This document shows positions 33,670-42,224 of a DNA stretch of 64,000 bases, in pieces. The notes under the pieces are model-generated. The model was not told the origin of the DNA. It did not search any database and was given only the letters and a program-made list of their open reading frames with translations. Position numbers and translations under genes: made by a program. How positions within the stretch are numbered: position 1 is the stretch's first letter; every line of letters starts with the position of its first letter. Source of the stretch: Shinella lacus (GTDB lineage: Bacteria > Pseudomonadota > Alphaproteobacteria > Rhizobiales > Rhizobiaceae); contig NZ_WHSB02000006.1 in the NCBI RefSeq assembly GCF_010994755.1, forward strand, positions 310,001-374,000. The letters are read 5' to 3'.

Positions 33670-34170
33670 ATGAAACGCATGCTTGCAACGGTTCTCGCTC
33701 TGGCGCTTTCGGCCTCGGCCGTCTTCGCCCACGAGTTCACCCTCGGCAATCTCGAAATCCACCACCCGGCCTCCAAGGCGACTTTGCCCGGCCAGCCGGT
33801 CGGCGGCGGCTTCCTCACCATCACCAACAAGGGCAGTGAGGCCGACCGCCTCGTTTCCATCACCGCGCCGACGGTTTCCGACGACGTGCAGCTCCACGAA
33901 ATGGCCATTGAGAACGACATCATGAAGATGCGCCAGCTTCCAGACGGCATCGAAATCCCCGCCGGCGCCACCGTGGAACTGAAATCCGGCGCCCAGCACG
34001 TCATGTTCATGAGCATCAAGCAGCCCTTCAAGGAAGGCGAAAGCTTCAAGGCGACGCTGACCTTCGAAAAGGCGGGCACGATCGACGTCGACTTCAAGAT
34101 CGAAGCCGCCAAGCCCGGCGCAAAACAGGGCGACGCCGCATCCGGCAACCATGAGGGCCATGGCGGCTGA
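33670..34170 (+). CDS. Periplasmic copper chaperone, PCuAC family
   Basis: 166-aa periplasmic protein: signal peptide 1-20 and a cupredoxin-like domain that binds Cu(I) for delivery to the CuA site of cytochrome oxidase. The ligand pattern is present as H76-x10-M87-x22-H110-x-M112. The C-terminus ends in a HEGHGG tail that may add binding capacity. Third gene of the operon, 16 nt after the PepSY gene. Confidence 0.93.
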   Translation: MKRMLATVLALALSASAVFAHEFTLGNLEIHHPASKATLPGQPVGGGFLTITNKGSEADRLVSITAPTVSDDVQLHEMAIENDIMKMRQLPDGIEIPAGATVELKSGAQHVMFMSIKQPFKEGESFKATLTFEKAGTIDVDFKIEAAKPGAKQGDAASGNHEGHGG

Positions 34171-34270
34171 TAACAGCGGATGAGGAGGCGGTACCTGGAC
34201 AGCCCGCCCCCCCATCCACCATGGCGCCTCTCCGTTCGGGCAGGAAGGAGAGACGCGTTTCGGGACGGGC

Positions 34271-35635
34271 TCAGCCCGTCCGGTTCCGTTCGATCGTCAG
34301 GTGCGCGTAAGTCGTGCCTTCCGTCGCAAGGTCGCCGGTGGTGCGTTCGTTCCAGCGGTAGCCGGCGATCGCGCCGTTCGGGGTGTCTTCGAAGATATTT
34401 CCGGAGATCAGCGCCGAGCCTGCCTCCTCCACCACCGTCACCGCGCAGCCGACCGGGCTTTTGCGCACCAGGTTGCCGCTGACGACGAGGCCGCGCATGA
34501 ACGGTCCCCAGCCGAGCATCAGGCCCCATTTCGGCGCGTTCTCTATCGTGTTGCCGGAGACGACCGTGTCGGCTTCCACCGCGATGCCGAAGCCGAAGCC
34601 CGCGCCGTCATGGACGTAGGGGCCTTCGAGCTTGAGGTTGCGCACGACATTGCCGGTGACGGTGGCGAGCCTGCCGCCCTCGTTGAAATTGACGATGAGG
34701 ATGCCGTTGGCGGCGCCGTCGATCAGGTTGCCGTTGACGATCGCGCCTTCGAAGCCGAATTCCGAGTAGATCGCCGTCTCGCCGCTGTCGAGGCAGGTAT
34801 TGCCCGATATCTGCACGTTCGAGCCGGCATTGGCGCGGATGGCGGAAAAGGCGCAGCCGGAGAGATGGTTGTTCGTCACCATCACGTCGTCGCCGCGGAA
34901 GATGTTGATGCCGTTGCCATATTCGCCGGTGCCGCCGCGTGTCGCCGCCATGCGGGCGATGCGGTTGCCGGAGACGATCGTGCCGTCGCGGCCCTTCTGC
35001 CAGCGGTGGATCAGGATGCCGCCATTGCCGCAGTCGAAGACATGGTTGCCGGTGACGGAGAGGTCGTGGCTCTCGACGGCATAGAGCGCGTAGTCGGCGG
35101 CCCCCGAAAGCCGGTTGCGCTCGATGCGCCCGCCGCAGCGTTGCAGGCTGACCGCGGTTTTCGACGAGCCCTGGATCTCGCAATTCTCGATCGTCACCTG
35201 GGCGACGTTGCTGAGGTGCACCAGGCCCTCGACCGTGTCGTCCAGCCAGCGGTTGGCGCCATCGATGACGAGATTGGCAAGCTCTACGCGGGCAAGCCCG
35301 TCGGCGGCGAAGAGGTGGCCGTCGCCGCCATAGAGGATGCGGGTGGCGCCCGGAACGCCGGTGATGCGCGTGTTGTCGGGAAGCGTGACGTTGGAGATCG
35401 TATAGTCGCCGGGCGGGAGGAAGACCGGCATGTTCTTGCCCGCCGCCTCCTTCAGGAGCTTGGCGAAGGCCTTGCTCTTGCGGTCGCCGGCACCTGGGCG
35501 GATGCCATGCGCGGAGGCATCTATGCTGCCGCGCAGGTCCACGTCGAGGATCGGCACCGGCTCGCTTTGGGCCGCCGCCGCGGTGGCGAGACCGGCCGCA
35601 CCCAGGCCTGAAAGGAATAACCGTCTGGTAACCAT
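34271..35635 (-). CDS. Tat-exported right-handed beta-helix repeat protein (TIGR03808-type)
   Basis: 454-aa secreted protein with a twin-arginine signal (TRRLFLSGLGAAG) and roughly fifteen beta-helix turns seen as repeating GN-x-I/V-x-N, SGN and NVVRN motifs from about residue 130 to the end, as in pectate-lyase-like folds. It matches the rhizobial Tat-exported repetitive protein group. A carbohydrate or surface role is common for the fold, but no catalytic residues are evident. An ideal AAGGAG precedes the ATG at 35635. Confidence 0.87.
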   Translation of the reverse strand: MVTRRLFLSGLGAAGLATAAAAQSEPVPILDVDLRGSIDASAHGIRPGAGDRKSKAFAKLLKEAAGKNMPVFLPPGDYTISNVTLPDNTRITGVPGATRILYGGDGHLFAADGLARVELANLVIDGANRWLDDTVEGLVHLSNVAQVTIENCEIQGSSKTAVSLQRCGGRIERNRLSGAADYALYAVESHDLSVTGNHVFDCGNGGILIHRWQKGRDGTIVSGNRIARMAATRGGTGEYGNGINIFRGDDVMVTNNHLSGCAFSAIRANAGSNVQISGNTCLDSGETAIYSEFGFEGAIVNGNLIDGAANGILIVNFNEGGRLATVTGNVVRNLKLEGPYVHDGAGFGFGIAVEADTVVSGNTIENAPKWGLMLGWGPFMRGLVVSGNLVRKSPVGCAVTVVEEAGSALISGNIFEDTPNGAIAGYRWNERTTGDLATEGTTYAHLTIERNRTG

Positions 35636-35872
35636 GATAGCTCCTTGCCGGTCAAGGAGCAGGAACCGTGCCAAGTGGTTTTGTGCCGAAACGGAACAAT
35701 CGGGGTGATGCCCGCCCAAGTTGCCGAAAGATGTGACGGAAAGCCCGCATTGGCAGCATTTCGCTGGTTTCCTTTAGGGTTGGATAACGACTTGGCATGT
35801 ACCTTTGGGTGTTACCGGGAAGAGGCGGCGGCCGGCAGTGTCCTTCCTTGCGTTTGAAAATTGCAGGGGTTC

Positions 35873-38173
35873 ATGTCGACGAAACTGTCCCACCTTGGCA
35901 ACGACGACGCCGACGCGACGGCGCGATTGATGTCCGCCAGCGAGCGCCTGATGAGCGAGGCAGCACGGCTGTTCCCGCTTGCCGCCGCGCAGAACGACCG
36001 CACGATCTGGCTGGAGGCCATGATCGACGAGGTGCCGGACTACCTCTATTTCAAGGACAGCAACTGCCGCTTCGTCGTCGCCAACCGGGCGATCGTCAAG
36101 GACAATTACCGCGAAGGGCTGGAAAGCCTGGAAGGCATGTCCGATTTCGACATCCACCCCGAACATGTCGCCCGCGGCTTTTTCGAGACGGAGCAGGAGA
36201 TCATCCGCTCCGGCCGTCCGATGCTCGACATGGAAGAGTTGATCCGCGATTCCCGCGGCAATCTCAAATGGCTTTTGACCTCCAAGCTGCCGGTGCGCAA
36301 CGGCGCCGGCGAGGTGATCGGCATCGTCGGCATCGCGCGCGACATCACCGAGCGCAAGCGCTCCGAGAGCCTGCATGTCGGCCAGGCGCATCTCCTCAAG
36401 ATGATCGCGCTCGGCGCGCCGCTGGTCGAGGTGTTTTCCTCGCTGATCCTGCTGATCGAGGCGCATGTTTCCGACGTCACCGGCTCGATCCTGATGCTGG
36501 CGCCCGACGGCAAGCACATCGTCAACGGCGCCGCGCCCAATCTCGACCCCGCCTATTGCCGGCTGATCGAGGGCGCCGAGATCGGCCCGGCGATGGGCTC
36601 CTGCGGCACCGCCATGTGGCGCGGCGAACCCGTCATCGTCTCCGATATCGCGACCGATCCGCTGTGGGACGATTATCGCGCGCTTGTCGCACCCTATGGT
36701 TTTCGCGCCTGTTGGTCCGCGCCGATCCGCTCTTATCAAGGCAAGGTGCTCGGATCCTTCGCGCTCTATTCCCGCACGCCGGGCGAGCCTTCCGCCGAGT
36801 GCATGAAGCTCGTCGGCATGGCGACCCACATTGCCGGCATCGCCATCGAGCGCAAGGAGGCCGAAGACAGCATCCAGTTCATGGCGCATCACGACACGCT
36901 GACCGGCCTGCCGAACCGCAGCATGCTCGACGAGCGCGTTGCCTCGGCCATCGAGGCGGCGGATGAGCGCGGCGGCACCATGACGCTCGCTTTCCTCGAC
37001 CTCGACAATTTCAAGCTGGTCAATGACAGTCTCGGCCACCATGCCGGCGATGCGCTGCTGAAGATCGTCGCCGCGCGCATGCTGGCCTGCGTGCGCGCCA
37101 GCGACAGCATCGTGCGCCTCGGCGGCGACGAATTCGTTGTGCTGATCAACGGCGCGCCGCGCAAGGGCGAAACGGTCGAAGACCGGCTGCGCGCCGTGCG
37201 CGAGGCGGTTGCCGAGCCGGTCGAGATCGAGGGCCGCTCGTTCCAGGTCACCTGCAGCATGGGCGTCGCCGCCTATCCGGAGCACGGCCGCAATGCCACC
37301 GAACTGCTCGCCCGGGCCGATGCCGCCATGTACCGCGCCAAGGAAATCGGCCGCGATGCCATGCAGGTCTTCACCGCGGAACTCGCCAACAGGGCGCACG
37401 AAAAGCTGGTACGGCAGGAGGAGCTGCGCCGCGCGCTCGCCCAGCAGGAGCTTTTCCTGCAATATCAGCCGCAGATGGATCTTTCGACCGGCCGCATCTT
37501 CGCCGTCGAGGCGCTGATCCGCTGGCGACATCCGGACCGCGGCCTCGTGGGGCCGGGCGATTTCATTCCGCTGGCGGAGGAAACCGGCCTGATCGGCCCG
37601 ATCGGCGACTGGACGCTGCGCGCCGCCTGCCGGCAAAACAAGGCCTGGCAGGTCTCCGGCCTGCCGCCCATCGTCGTCAGCGTCAACGTCTCGGCCCGCC
37701 AGTTCCAGGAAAAGGACTGGGTCGAGCGCGTGGCCGCGGCCCTTGAGGAAAGCGGGCTGGAAGCGCGCTACCTCGAACTGGAACTGACGGAAAGCCTGAT
37801 CATGGAGGATGTGCAGCAGGCGGTCGCCACCATGCTTCGGCTGGAACAGCTTGGCGTGACGCTGGCCATCGACGATTTCGGCACCGGCTATTCGAGCCTC
37901 GCCTCGCTGAAGCGGTTCCCGGTCGGCCGTCTGAAGATCGACCGTTCCTTCGTGCAGGACCTGCCGGACGACGGCGACGACGCGGCAATCGCCCGTGCCG
38001 TCATCTCGCTTGCCCATTCGCTGCAACTGCGCGTCATCGCCGAAGGCGTGGAAACCCGCGAGCAGATGGAATTTTTGCGCGAGGCCGGGTGCGACGAGAT
38101 TCAGGGCTATTATCTCAGCCGCCCCATCGATGCCCGCGCGCTCCAGGCGATCCTCTGCATCCCGAATCTCTGA
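35873..38173 (+). CDS. PAS-GAF-GGDEF-EAL cyclic di-GMP enzyme
   Basis: 766-aa soluble dual-domain protein: PAS (about 45-165), GAF (about 185-320), GGDEF with canonical GGDEF at 417-421, then EAL with the signature EAL at 546-548 and all usual phosphodiesterase residues (NVSARQF, ELTES, DDFGTGYSSL, KIDRSF, AEGVE). Either activity is possible; sensory input by PAS and GAF is expected. The start at 35873 follows GCAGGGG. Single gene. Confidence 0.92.
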   Translation: MSTKLSHLGNDDADATARLMSASERLMSEAARLFPLAAAQNDRTIWLEAMIDEVPDYLYFKDSNCRFVVANRAIVKDNYREGLESLEGMSDFDIHPEHVARGFFETEQEIIRSGRPMLDMEELIRDSRGNLKWLLTSKLPVRNGAGEVIGIVGIARDITERKRSESLHVGQAHLLKMIALGAPLVEVFSSLILLIEAHVSDVTGSILMLAPDGKHIVNGAAPNLDPAYCRLIEGAEIGPAMGSCGTAMWRGEPVIVSDIATDPLWDDYRALVAPYGFRACWSAPIRSYQGKVLGSFALYSRTPGEPSAECMKLVGMATHIAGIAIERKEAEDSIQFMAHHDTLTGLPNRSMLDERVASAIEAADERGGTMTLAFLDLDNFKLVNDSLGHHAGDALLKIVAARMLACVRASDSIVRLGGDEFVVLINGAPRKGETVEDRLRAVREAVAEPVEIEGRSFQVTCSMGVAAYPEHGRNATELLARADAAMYRAKEIGRDAMQVFTAELANRAHEKLVRQEELRRALAQQELFLQYQPQMDLSTGRIFAVEALIRWRHPDRGLVGPGDFIPLAEETGLIGPIGDWTLRAACRQNKAWQVSGLPPIVVSVNVSARQFQEKDWVERVAAALEESGLEARYLELELTESLIMEDVQQAVATMLRLEQLGVTLAIDDFGTGYSSLASLKRFPVGRLKIDRSFVQDLPDDGDDAAIARAVISLAHSLQLRVIAEGVETREQMEFLREAGCDEIQGYYLSRPIDARALQAILCIPNL

Positions 38174-38202
38174 TATTCCCCGCCGGGTCTTGACATTGTT
38201 AC

Positions 38203-38214
38203 GTTGATATCAAC
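38203..38214. promoter_or_regulatory. Palindromic operator of the MarR gene
   Basis: Perfect 12-bp palindrome GTTGATATCAAC, 11 bp before the MarR ATG and just downstream of TTGACA (38190-38195). Size, symmetry and position fit a MarR autoregulatory site. Confidence 0.6.
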
Positions 38215-38224
38215 AGTAAGAATC

Positions 38225-38671
38225 ATGCTTGATGACGTGCTGATTCCCTACGAGACGACGCTTTTCGTACGTGACAACTGCCTGTGCCTGCATGTGCAGC
38301 GCGCGGCGCGCGCCCTTGCGCGGCGTTTCGACGATGCGCTGCGCCCGCATGGCCTCACCAACGGTCAGTTTTCGCTGCTGATGGCGCTGAATCGCCCCGA
38401 GCCGCCACCGATGGGGCCGGTCGCGACGTTGCTCGCCATGGACCGCACCACGCTTACCGCCGCGCTCAAGCCGCTCGAACGGCGCGGCCTCGTGAAGATC
38501 GAGTCCGATCCGCGCGACCGCCGCGGCCGCCTGCTGCGTCTGACCGTCGAGGGCCGCCGCCTGCTGACCCAGGCCTTCCCGACCTGGAAGGAAACCCATG
38601 CCAAGGTCGACCAGCAACTCTCCGCCGTCGACATGACTGCACTACGCGCCGGCATGCTGGCGCTCGCCTGA
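38225..38671 (+). CDS. MarR-family transcriptional regulator
   Basis: 148-aa winged-helix repressor of the MarR family: recognition region about 50-100 (TNGQFSLLMALNRPEPPPMGPVATLLAMDRTTLTAALKPLERRGLVK), then the wing DPRDRRGRLLRLT. Two cysteines near the N-terminus (NCLCLHVQRA) could provide redox sensing as in OhrR-type members; this is speculative. The ATG at 38225 follows a palindrome that is probably its own operator. No divergent target gene. Confidence 0.9.
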   Translation: MLDDVLIPYETTLFVRDNCLCLHVQRAARALARRFDDALRPHGLTNGQFSLLMALNRPEPPPMGPVATLLAMDRTTLTAALKPLERRGLVKIESDPRDRRGRLLRLTVEGRRLLTQAFPTWKETHAKVDQQLSAVDMTALRAGMLALA

Positions 38672-38675
38672 GCGA

Positions 38676-38705
38676 TGGGTCCTCGGGTCGAGCCCGAGGA
38701 TGACG
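38676..38705. repeat. Dispersed palindromic repeat, copy C, first unit
   Basis: CCTCGGGTCGAGCCCGAGG followed by ATGACG, just after the MarR stop. The second unit of this copy lies about 80 nt downstream in opposite orientation. Confidence 0.8.
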
Positions 38706-38785
38706 AAAGAAGAACTGATCGGCTGGCGAGAGCCCCCGCGCCGCATGCCGCGCCGGTCGATGGTCCTGCGGCTTCTCCTCCCCAC

Positions 38786-38816
38786 CGTCATCCTCGGGCT
38801 GGACCCGAGGATCCAC
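38786..38816. repeat. Dispersed palindromic repeat, copy C, second unit
   Basis: CGTCAT followed by CCTCGGGCTGGACCCGAGG. Located upstream of the exonuclease gene; the 80 nt between units holds no gene. Confidence 0.8.
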
Positions 38817-38889
38817 CGGCACGGCACGCCCAAGCGGCATTGCCTCGCCCCCACTGGCAGAGCGCGCGAAAGCCACTATCTTCCCTGGC

Positions 38890-39900
38890 ATGAAGCCCGA
38901 CCAACTGCTCAAACCGGCGCCCGCCGGCCTCTATTGCCCCGCCGGCGATTTCTACATCGATCCCGTCCGCCCCGTGGCGAGGGCGCTCATCACCCATGGC
39001 CATTCCGACCATGCCCGCGCCGGCCACGGCGCCGTGCTGGCGACGCGCGAGACGCTCGACATCATGGAAATCCGCTACGGCGAGGATTTCTGCGGCTCCT
39101 CGCAGGCCGCCGCCTTTGGCGAGCGCATCGATCTCAACGGCGTCACCGTCTCCTTCCACCCCGCCGGCCATGTGCTCGGCTCGGCGCAGATCGCGGTGGA
39201 GAAGGGCGGCCTGCGCATCGTCGCCTCGGGTGATTACAAGCGCGGCGCCGACCCGACCTGCGCGGCCTACGAGCCCGTGCCCTGCGACGTCTTTATCACA
39301 GAAGCGACCTTCGGCCTGCCGGTCTTCCACCACCCGGAACCCAAGGCCGAGATGGGCAAGCTGCTGACCTCGCTCAAACAGTTCCCCGAGCGCAGCCACC
39401 TTGTCGGCGCCTATTCGCTGGGCAAGTCGCAGCGCGTCATCCGCCTGCTGCGCGATTGCGGCTATGACGCGCCAATCTACATCCACGGCTCGCTGGCGCG
39501 GCTCTGCGACTATTATGTCAGCCGCGGCATCGATCTCGGCGACCTGCGGCCGGCCACGCTGGAAAAGGGCGACCCGACCGATTTCCGCGGCGCCGTCATC
39601 GTCGGCCCGCCGTCGGCCTTCGCCGACCGCTGGGCACGCCGCTTCAACGAGCCCCTCATCGCCTTCGCCTCCGGCTGGATGATGGTGCGCCAGCGCGCCA
39701 AGCAGGGCGGCGTGGAACTGCCGCTCGTCATCTCCGATCATTGCGACTGGCCGGAACTGACCGAGACGGTCCGCGAACTGGCGCCAAGCCAGGTCTGGGT
39801 GACCCACGGCCGCGAGGAAGCGCTGGTCCGCTGGTGCGAACTCGCCGGCGTGCCTGCGCGGCCGTTGCATCTGGTGGGCTATGAGGATGAGGGGGATTGA
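38890..39900 (+). CDS. Ligase-associated DNA exonuclease, metallo-beta-lactamase fold
   Basis: 336-aa nuclease of the MBL/beta-CASP type found next to bacterial ATP-dependent DNA ligases. The metal-binding motif ITHGHSDHARAG (HxHxDH) and later ligands (GHVLGSAQ, SGDY, SDHCD) are present. Together with the ligase at 40154 it belongs to a DNA repair gene set that usually also contains an Lhr-type helicase and the PdeM phosphoesterase; neither is in the window next to it. Confidence 0.9.
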   Translation: MKPDQLLKPAPAGLYCPAGDFYIDPVRPVARALITHGHSDHARAGHGAVLATRETLDIMEIRYGEDFCGSSQAAAFGERIDLNGVTVSFHPAGHVLGSAQIAVEKGGLRIVASGDYKRGADPTCAAYEPVPCDVFITEATFGLPVFHHPEPKAEMGKLLTSLKQFPERSHLVGAYSLGKSQRVIRLLRDCGYDAPIYIHGSLARLCDYYVSRGIDLGDLRPATLEKGDPTDFRGAVIVGPPSAFADRWARRFNEPLIAFASGWMMVRQRAKQGGVELPLVISDHCDWPELTETVRELAPSQVWVTHGREEALVRWCELAGVPARPLHLVGYEDEGD

Positions 39901-39926
39901 TGCGCGAGGATTTGCACGCCCCGATG

Positions 39927-40103
39927 TCAATGGAACATCAAAAGCCGGATATGCAGCGCGCCCACCGCGAGGCCGGCGAACGCGCCGACCGGTGCGAACA
40001 GGATCGCGCCCAATATACCCGACAGTTCGTAGCCACCCCAGATGCCCAGGACGAGACCGATCGTGCTGAGGATGGTGGTGATGATGTTGTGCGCCTTGCC
40101 CAT
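39927..40103 (-). CDS. Small two-helix membrane protein (58 aa)
   Basis: A 58-residue protein in the gap between the exonuclease and ligase genes, on the opposite strand. Two hydrophobic helices (about 7-27 and 29-50) are rich in G, A, I and L, recalling small stress membrane proteins such as the GlsB/YeaQ type, though I cannot confirm the family. No clear ribosome-binding site precedes the ATG at 40103. Composition supports a real gene more than chance. Confidence 0.5.
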   Translation of the reverse strand: MGKAHNIITTILSTIGLVLGIWGGYELSGILGAILFAPVGAFAGLAVGALHIRLLMFH

Positions 40104-40153
40104 GACGAAAGACGTGGGAAGCCGGGGCTCGCGCAACAAGGGGGAGGGGTTTC

Positions 40154-41794
40154 GTGAGAGCCTTCGCAACCCTCCTCGACCGCCTGGTCCTCACCCCCTC
40201 GCGCAACGGCAAGCTCAAACTCCTCGCCGACTATTTTCGCGACACGCCGGACCCCGACAGGGGCTACGGCCTTGCGGCAATCGCCGGCACGCTGGACCTG
40301 AAGAGCGTCAAGCCGGCGCTGCTGCGTGAACTCGTGCTGGAGCGCATGGATGAGGTGCTGTTCCGCTATTCCTACGACTATGTCGGCGATCTCGCGGAGA
40401 CCATCGCCCTCGTCTGGGACCAGGAGCGCAAGGAGCGCGTGCCGGACGAGGCGCAGCCGCGGCTGAGCGCCGTCGTCACCCGCATGAACGCGCTTGGCCG
40501 CACGGAGGTGCGTGGTGCCGTGCGCGATCTGCTGGAACAGCTCGATCCCTCCGCCCGCTTCGCCTTCCTCAAGCTTGCGACCGGCGGCCTGCGCATCGGC
40601 GTCTCGGCGCGGCTCGCCAAGCAGGCGCTCGCCGATTTCTCCGGCAAGGACATTACCGAGATCGAGACGCTGTGGCATGGCATCTCGCCGCCCTACGAGC
40701 CGCTCTTTGCCTGGCTGGAGGGTCGCGCCGACCGCCCGGTGCTGGCCACACCGGCGATCTTCCACTCCGTCATGCTCGCCAATCCGGTGGGCGAGGGCGA
40801 TCTCGACAATCTCGACCCCGCCGATTTCGCCGCCGAATGGAAATGGGACGGCATTCGCGTGCAGATGTCCTCCGCGGGCACGACGCGTCGCCTCTATTCC
40901 CGCTCCGGCGACGACATTTCCGCCGCCTTCCCGGATGTGCTGGACGCGATCAATTTCGAAGGCGTGGTCGATGGCGAGCTGCTCGTCGGCGGCACGGCGC
41001 GCATGAATAACCCGACGCGCACCTTCTCCGATCTCCAGCAGCGCCTGAACCGCAAGACCGTCAACACCAAGATGCTGGACGACTTCCCCGCCTTCGTGCG
41101 CGCCTATGACGTGCTGTTCGACGGCGAGGCGGATGTGCGCCCGGAGACCTTCACCGCCCGCCGCGCCCGCCTCGGCCACCTCATCGAAAAGGCGCCGCAC
41201 GACCGCTTCGACCTCTCGCCGCTGGTACCCTTCGCAACTTGGGAAGAACTGGAGACCATCCGCCGCGAGCCGCCCGATCCGGTCATCGAAGGCGTCATGA
41301 TCAAGCGCCTCGACAGCCCCTACCAGGCCGGCCGCATGAAGGGGCCGTGGTTCAAGTGGAAGCGCGATCCCTACAATGTCGACGCGGTGATGATGTATGC
41401 CCAGCGCGGTCACGGCAAACGGTCGAGCTACTATTCCGATTTCACCTTCGGCGTCTGGACGGCAGGCCCGGAGGGCGACGTGCTGGTGCCCGTCGGGAAA
41501 GCCTATTTCGGCTTCACCGATGCCGAGCTCGAAGTGCTCGACCGCTTCGTGCGCAACAACACGACCGACCGTTTCGGCCCCGTCCGCGCCGTGCGGGCAG
41601 AACCCGCCTACGGCTTCGTGCTGGAAGTCGCCTTCGAAGGCATCAACCGCTCCACCCGCCACAAATCCGGCGTCGCCATGCGCTTCCCCCGCATCGCGCG
41701 ACTGCGGCAGGACAAGCTGCCGGCGGATGCGGACCGGCTGGAGACGCTGATGGCGATGATCGACGCCCGCGAAGGCGTCGTCGAAGGGCCGTGA
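40154..41794 (+). CDS. ATP-dependent DNA ligase (LigB/LigC-type)
   Basis: 546-aa ATP-dependent ligase with an N-terminal DNA-binding helical domain (about 1-200), the adenylation motif EWKWDGIRV with nucleophilic lysine K230, further nucleotidyltransferase motifs (DGELL, EGVMIKR, WFKWKRD) and a C-terminal OB fold. It seals nicks with ATP, in addition to the essential NAD-dependent LigA. Start GTG at 40154. The upstream nuclease suggests joint action in damage repair. Confidence 0.93.
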   Translation: MRAFATLLDRLVLTPSRNGKLKLLADYFRDTPDPDRGYGLAAIAGTLDLKSVKPALLRELVLERMDEVLFRYSYDYVGDLAETIALVWDQERKERVPDEAQPRLSAVVTRMNALGRTEVRGAVRDLLEQLDPSARFAFLKLATGGLRIGVSARLAKQALADFSGKDITEIETLWHGISPPYEPLFAWLEGRADRPVLATPAIFHSVMLANPVGEGDLDNLDPADFAAEWKWDGIRVQMSSAGTTRRLYSRSGDDISAAFPDVLDAINFEGVVDGELLVGGTARMNNPTRTFSDLQQRLNRKTVNTKMLDDFPAFVRAYDVLFDGEADVRPETFTARRARLGHLIEKAPHDRFDLSPLVPFATWEELETIRREPPDPVIEGVMIKRLDSPYQAGRMKGPWFKWKRDPYNVDAVMMYAQRGHGKRSSYYSDFTFGVWTAGPEGDVLVPVGKAYFGFTDAELEVLDRFVRNNTTDRFGPVRAVRAEPAYGFVLEVAFEGINRSTRHKSGVAMRFPRIARLRQDKLPADADRLETLMAMIDAREGVVEGP

Positions 41795-41797
41795 GCG

Positions 41798-42220
41798 ATG
41801 GACGCAGAACTCCGGCAGGTCGAGCACGATGCTGACTGGCACGCCTACCATTTCATCCGCCGCCACGTGCTCTATGAGCTGCGTGGTCGCGTCGACTATG
41901 ACGAGCACCATCCGGACGACCATGCCGAAGGGCACATTCCGTTGTTGTTTTTGCGGAATGGCGAGCCCGTGGGAACTGCTCGCCTGGACCAGGCACGCGA
42001 GGTCGGTACGCTGAGGATGGTGGCCGTCCTGCCCGCCCATCAGAGGCGCGGAATCGGAACTGCGATGTTGCGAGCGGTCGAGCGGTTTGCCGAGGGCAGG
42101 GGCATCAGGCAGCTCAACGTCCATTCCGCGCAGGACGCAACCGTCTTCTACGAGAGGCTTGGCTGGACCACGATTGACGCCAGCAAGCGCAATCCCTTGC
42201 TGTCGAAGACGATCGGTTGA
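41798..42220 (+). CDS. GNAT N-acetyltransferase
   Basis: 140-aa GNAT protein; the acetyl-CoA loop is LRMVAVLPAHQRRGIGTAML and the closing strand HSAQDATVFYERLGW is typical. The first 40 residues (IRRHVLYELRGRVDYDEHHPDDHAEGHIPLLF) are histidine-rich and resemble a known GNAT subgroup. It starts 3 nt after the ligase stop, so it is probably co-transcribed. Substrate unknown. Confidence 0.85.
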   Translation: MDAELRQVEHDADWHAYHFIRRHVLYELRGRVDYDEHHPDDHAEGHIPLLFLRNGEPVGTARLDQAREVGTLRMVAVLPAHQRRGIGTAMLRAVERFAEGRGIRQLNVHSAQDATVFYERLGWTTIDASKRNPLLSKTIG

Positions 42221-42224
42221 GCGA

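Noticed and set aside
34171-34270. Possible small gene between the PCuAC gene and the beta-helix gene.
   Set aside because: No frame with a ribosome-binding site; sequence is simple GC-rich spacer.
38672-38889. Open frames between the MarR and exonuclease genes.
   Set aside because: They are built from the palindromic repeat units and have no ribosome-binding site or family resemblance.
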